Origin: Melanocharis versteri
Taxonomy: Eukaryota; Chordata; Aves; Passeriformes; Melanocharitidae
Direction: 5' to 3'
Length of the DNA stretch: 64,000 nt
NCBI GenBank assembly: GCA_013397845.1
Contig: VZTG01005455.1
Location: 442,079-506,078, forward strand
In this document: positions 62,640-64,000 of the stretch, in pieces
Position numbering within the stretch: position 1 is the first letter of the stretch
Layout: every line of letters starts with the position of its first letter
Notes under the pieces: model-generated
What the model saw: the letters and a program-made list of their open reading frames with translations, nothing else
Databases searched by the model: none
What the model was told of the DNA's origin: nothing
Position numbers and translations under genes: made by a program

Positions 62640-62960
62640 AAGAGGTGGTGTGGAGGGTGCTATATTAGTAACTGAAATAAATGTAGCTAATTCCAATTTA
62701 ATACTGTATTTTATGCATTACAATCACTTTCCTAAGTGTAAATACCGAGCATATTAATTATTGCATGGTAATTTTCTCGTCCTATAATTAAGTCGTTTTC
62801 CTTGAGAAGAACCTATAGAGTCGTGGTGCAGATTTTCAGCAGGCATTTCTCCTATTGCTGCTGCTATTGGCAGCAATGTAATCTATCCCATTGTCATTGA
62901 TGAGCTCTTCTGGCTAAGAGGGAAAGTGACAGTAACATCTATATCAGATCATCTGGAATG
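62640..62960. promoter_or_regulatory. candidate conserved non-coding element
   Basis: A unique-looking AT-rich block with retained CpGs (ACCGAGC, CTCGTCC, AGTCGTTTTCC, AGTCGTGG). It has homeodomain words (GTAGCTAATTCC, ATTAATTATTGC, CTATAATTAAG). A perfect 7-bp stem (ATTGCTG at 62854-62860 with CAGCAAT at 62871-62877) may be incidental. The style resembles vertebrate conserved elements. No open frame is convincing. Confidence 0.28.
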
Positions 62961-64000
62961 GGCCAACTGCACATTGCATTAAAATATGAAGTGGAGAGCA
63001 GTCCTGTGGGGCCAAGGTTAACAGTTCCTTTCCATCTGTAATTCCTGTCATTTCCGGGTGCAGTCTATAAGCTGTCACATAGTGCAAGCGTTTGTGGAGG
63101 ATGCACGAATTACCAAAACTGACCACAGCAAGACAAATACAAGCTGTTATGGGACTATTGGTCAGTGCGGGTTTGCACAATATAGTTTAATTTTCTTCTG
63201 TGACACTGGAGACTCTCTTGGGGTGGGGGATGTCATGTGGAATGGTATCTGACAGACTTTCTCAGATTGTTCATCTTATTTGCTGTCTCAGGTGGTCATT
63301 TCTGCTTTCCTGTGCTTGGGTACTGATGCTACCAGTGTGGCTTTACCCAATCATCTTTAAGGACAATTATTTTGTGCGGTTGTATCCTTAATTATATCAT
63401 ACAGTACCCAGGAAGCAAGCATGCTATTTTCTCTGCTGTCCACTATTAACAAAAACCCATATCACCACCACCACTAAGCACTGCAGTCAGAAATCATATT
63501 ACTTAGGAAACAATCTCATTTTCTTTTTCCTAGAAAAAACTCCACACAGAACAAAACCAAAGCATGTTTTTGATGTTCTCTGGTGTTTATTCTCTAAATA
63601 CTGGAGGACACAGAGAGCCCTAAAAAGCAAAAAGCACAGCTGGACAAGCAGCCCCTCAGAGAGCTCTCTCTGAATTCCCTGGATGTTTTGCATGCAGAGC
63701 ACAGACCAAGTATATCCCACTGTGACCGACCCTCTCTTCTCGTACAGGCACCAACCAAGAATATATCACCCCCATGCTTTTGGCAAAGCACAAATAAGCT
63801 TCCAGAAGTTTTGCAGTGGTATCAATGTCCTCTCTAAAAATAGAGCTTCATCTCTTACTGAGTGGAACACCAGGAAGCCATCAGCACCTGAGAGCTGCCC
63901 AGCCTGCTGACGTGGTTTTCCTTCCATACTCTGCACTGAAGATTAGCCAACCCTTTCATTCCTCCATTAATCGCCTCTCATATTTAGAAGATAGTAACCA
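62961..64000. other. non-coding right edge of the window
   Basis: No gene is recognised. Frames at 63499-63910 on both strands are short and not protein-like. The sequence is truncated by the window end, so a feature continuing to the right would be missed. Confidence 0.45.

Noticed and set aside
1..64000. CRISPR array, operon, prophage or bacterial-type defence system
   Set aside because: Vertebrate sequence with CR1 LINEs and CpG islands; no regularly spaced repeats or compact gene runs.

Overview
The window is almost certainly a piece of a bird chromosome. Two unmistakable 3' ends of avian-type CR1 LINEs are present, ending in the typical ATTCTATGA/ATTCTGTGA octamer tails. There are no mammalian Alu-, B1- or L1-like sequences, interspersed repeats are sparse, and base composition is AT-rich broken by a few very CpG-rich islands. 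A 416-bp run of N sits inside the largest island, as is usual where short-read bird assemblies fail on GC-rich promoters. The species cannot be named from what is visible.

No protein-coding gene can be supported. The longest N-free open frame is about 189 codons and needs a non-ATG start. The rest are mostly 60-150 codons, which is roughly what chance gives in six frames of 64 kb. None shows a recognisable domain, catalytic motif or convincing exon chain. Short internal exons (under about 150 bp) and non-coding exons cannot be excluded by reading alone. No tRNA, rRNA, snRNA, known microRNA or CRISPR array was recognised.

Layout. 1-26.8 kb is AT-rich non-coding sequence. It holds a CpG-bearing 350-bp patch at 1.7-2.05 kb, an ancient repeat tail at 7.1 kb, a MIR-like SINE at 10.9-11.1 kb, a weaker MIR candidate at 18.0-18.1 kb, and a dense homeodomain/POU-motif block at 25.6-26.2 kb that looks like a conserved regulatory element. 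26.9-27.8 kb is CpG island A, interrupted by the N gap. 29.7-30.3 kb is CpG island B, followed directly by a good CTCF-type motif. 30.3-64 kb is again AT-rich non-coding sequence. It has one CR1 at 37.8-38.05 kb, a HOX/PBX-motif-rich block at 43.5-44.0 kb, a small CpG island C at 54.3-54.5 kb next to a younger CR1 at 54.8-55.0 kb, a poly-T/AG/hairpin structure at 59.1 kb, and another candidate conserved block at 62.6-63.0 kb.

The most interesting signal is compositional. On the + strand the sequence left of about 31 kb is enriched in A+C, and the sequence to the right is mildly enriched in G+T. In vertebrates, transcribed coding strands tend to carry excess G and T. The switch would therefore fit divergent transcription out of islands A/B: a minus-strand transcription unit running left and a plus-strand unit running right. 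Islands A and B also share a set of collinear, diverged sequence blocks, and a consensus minus-strand splice donor lies at 27.8 kb. The window would then be mostly intron and regulatory DNA around a two-island promoter region. This is inference and needs RNA evidence.
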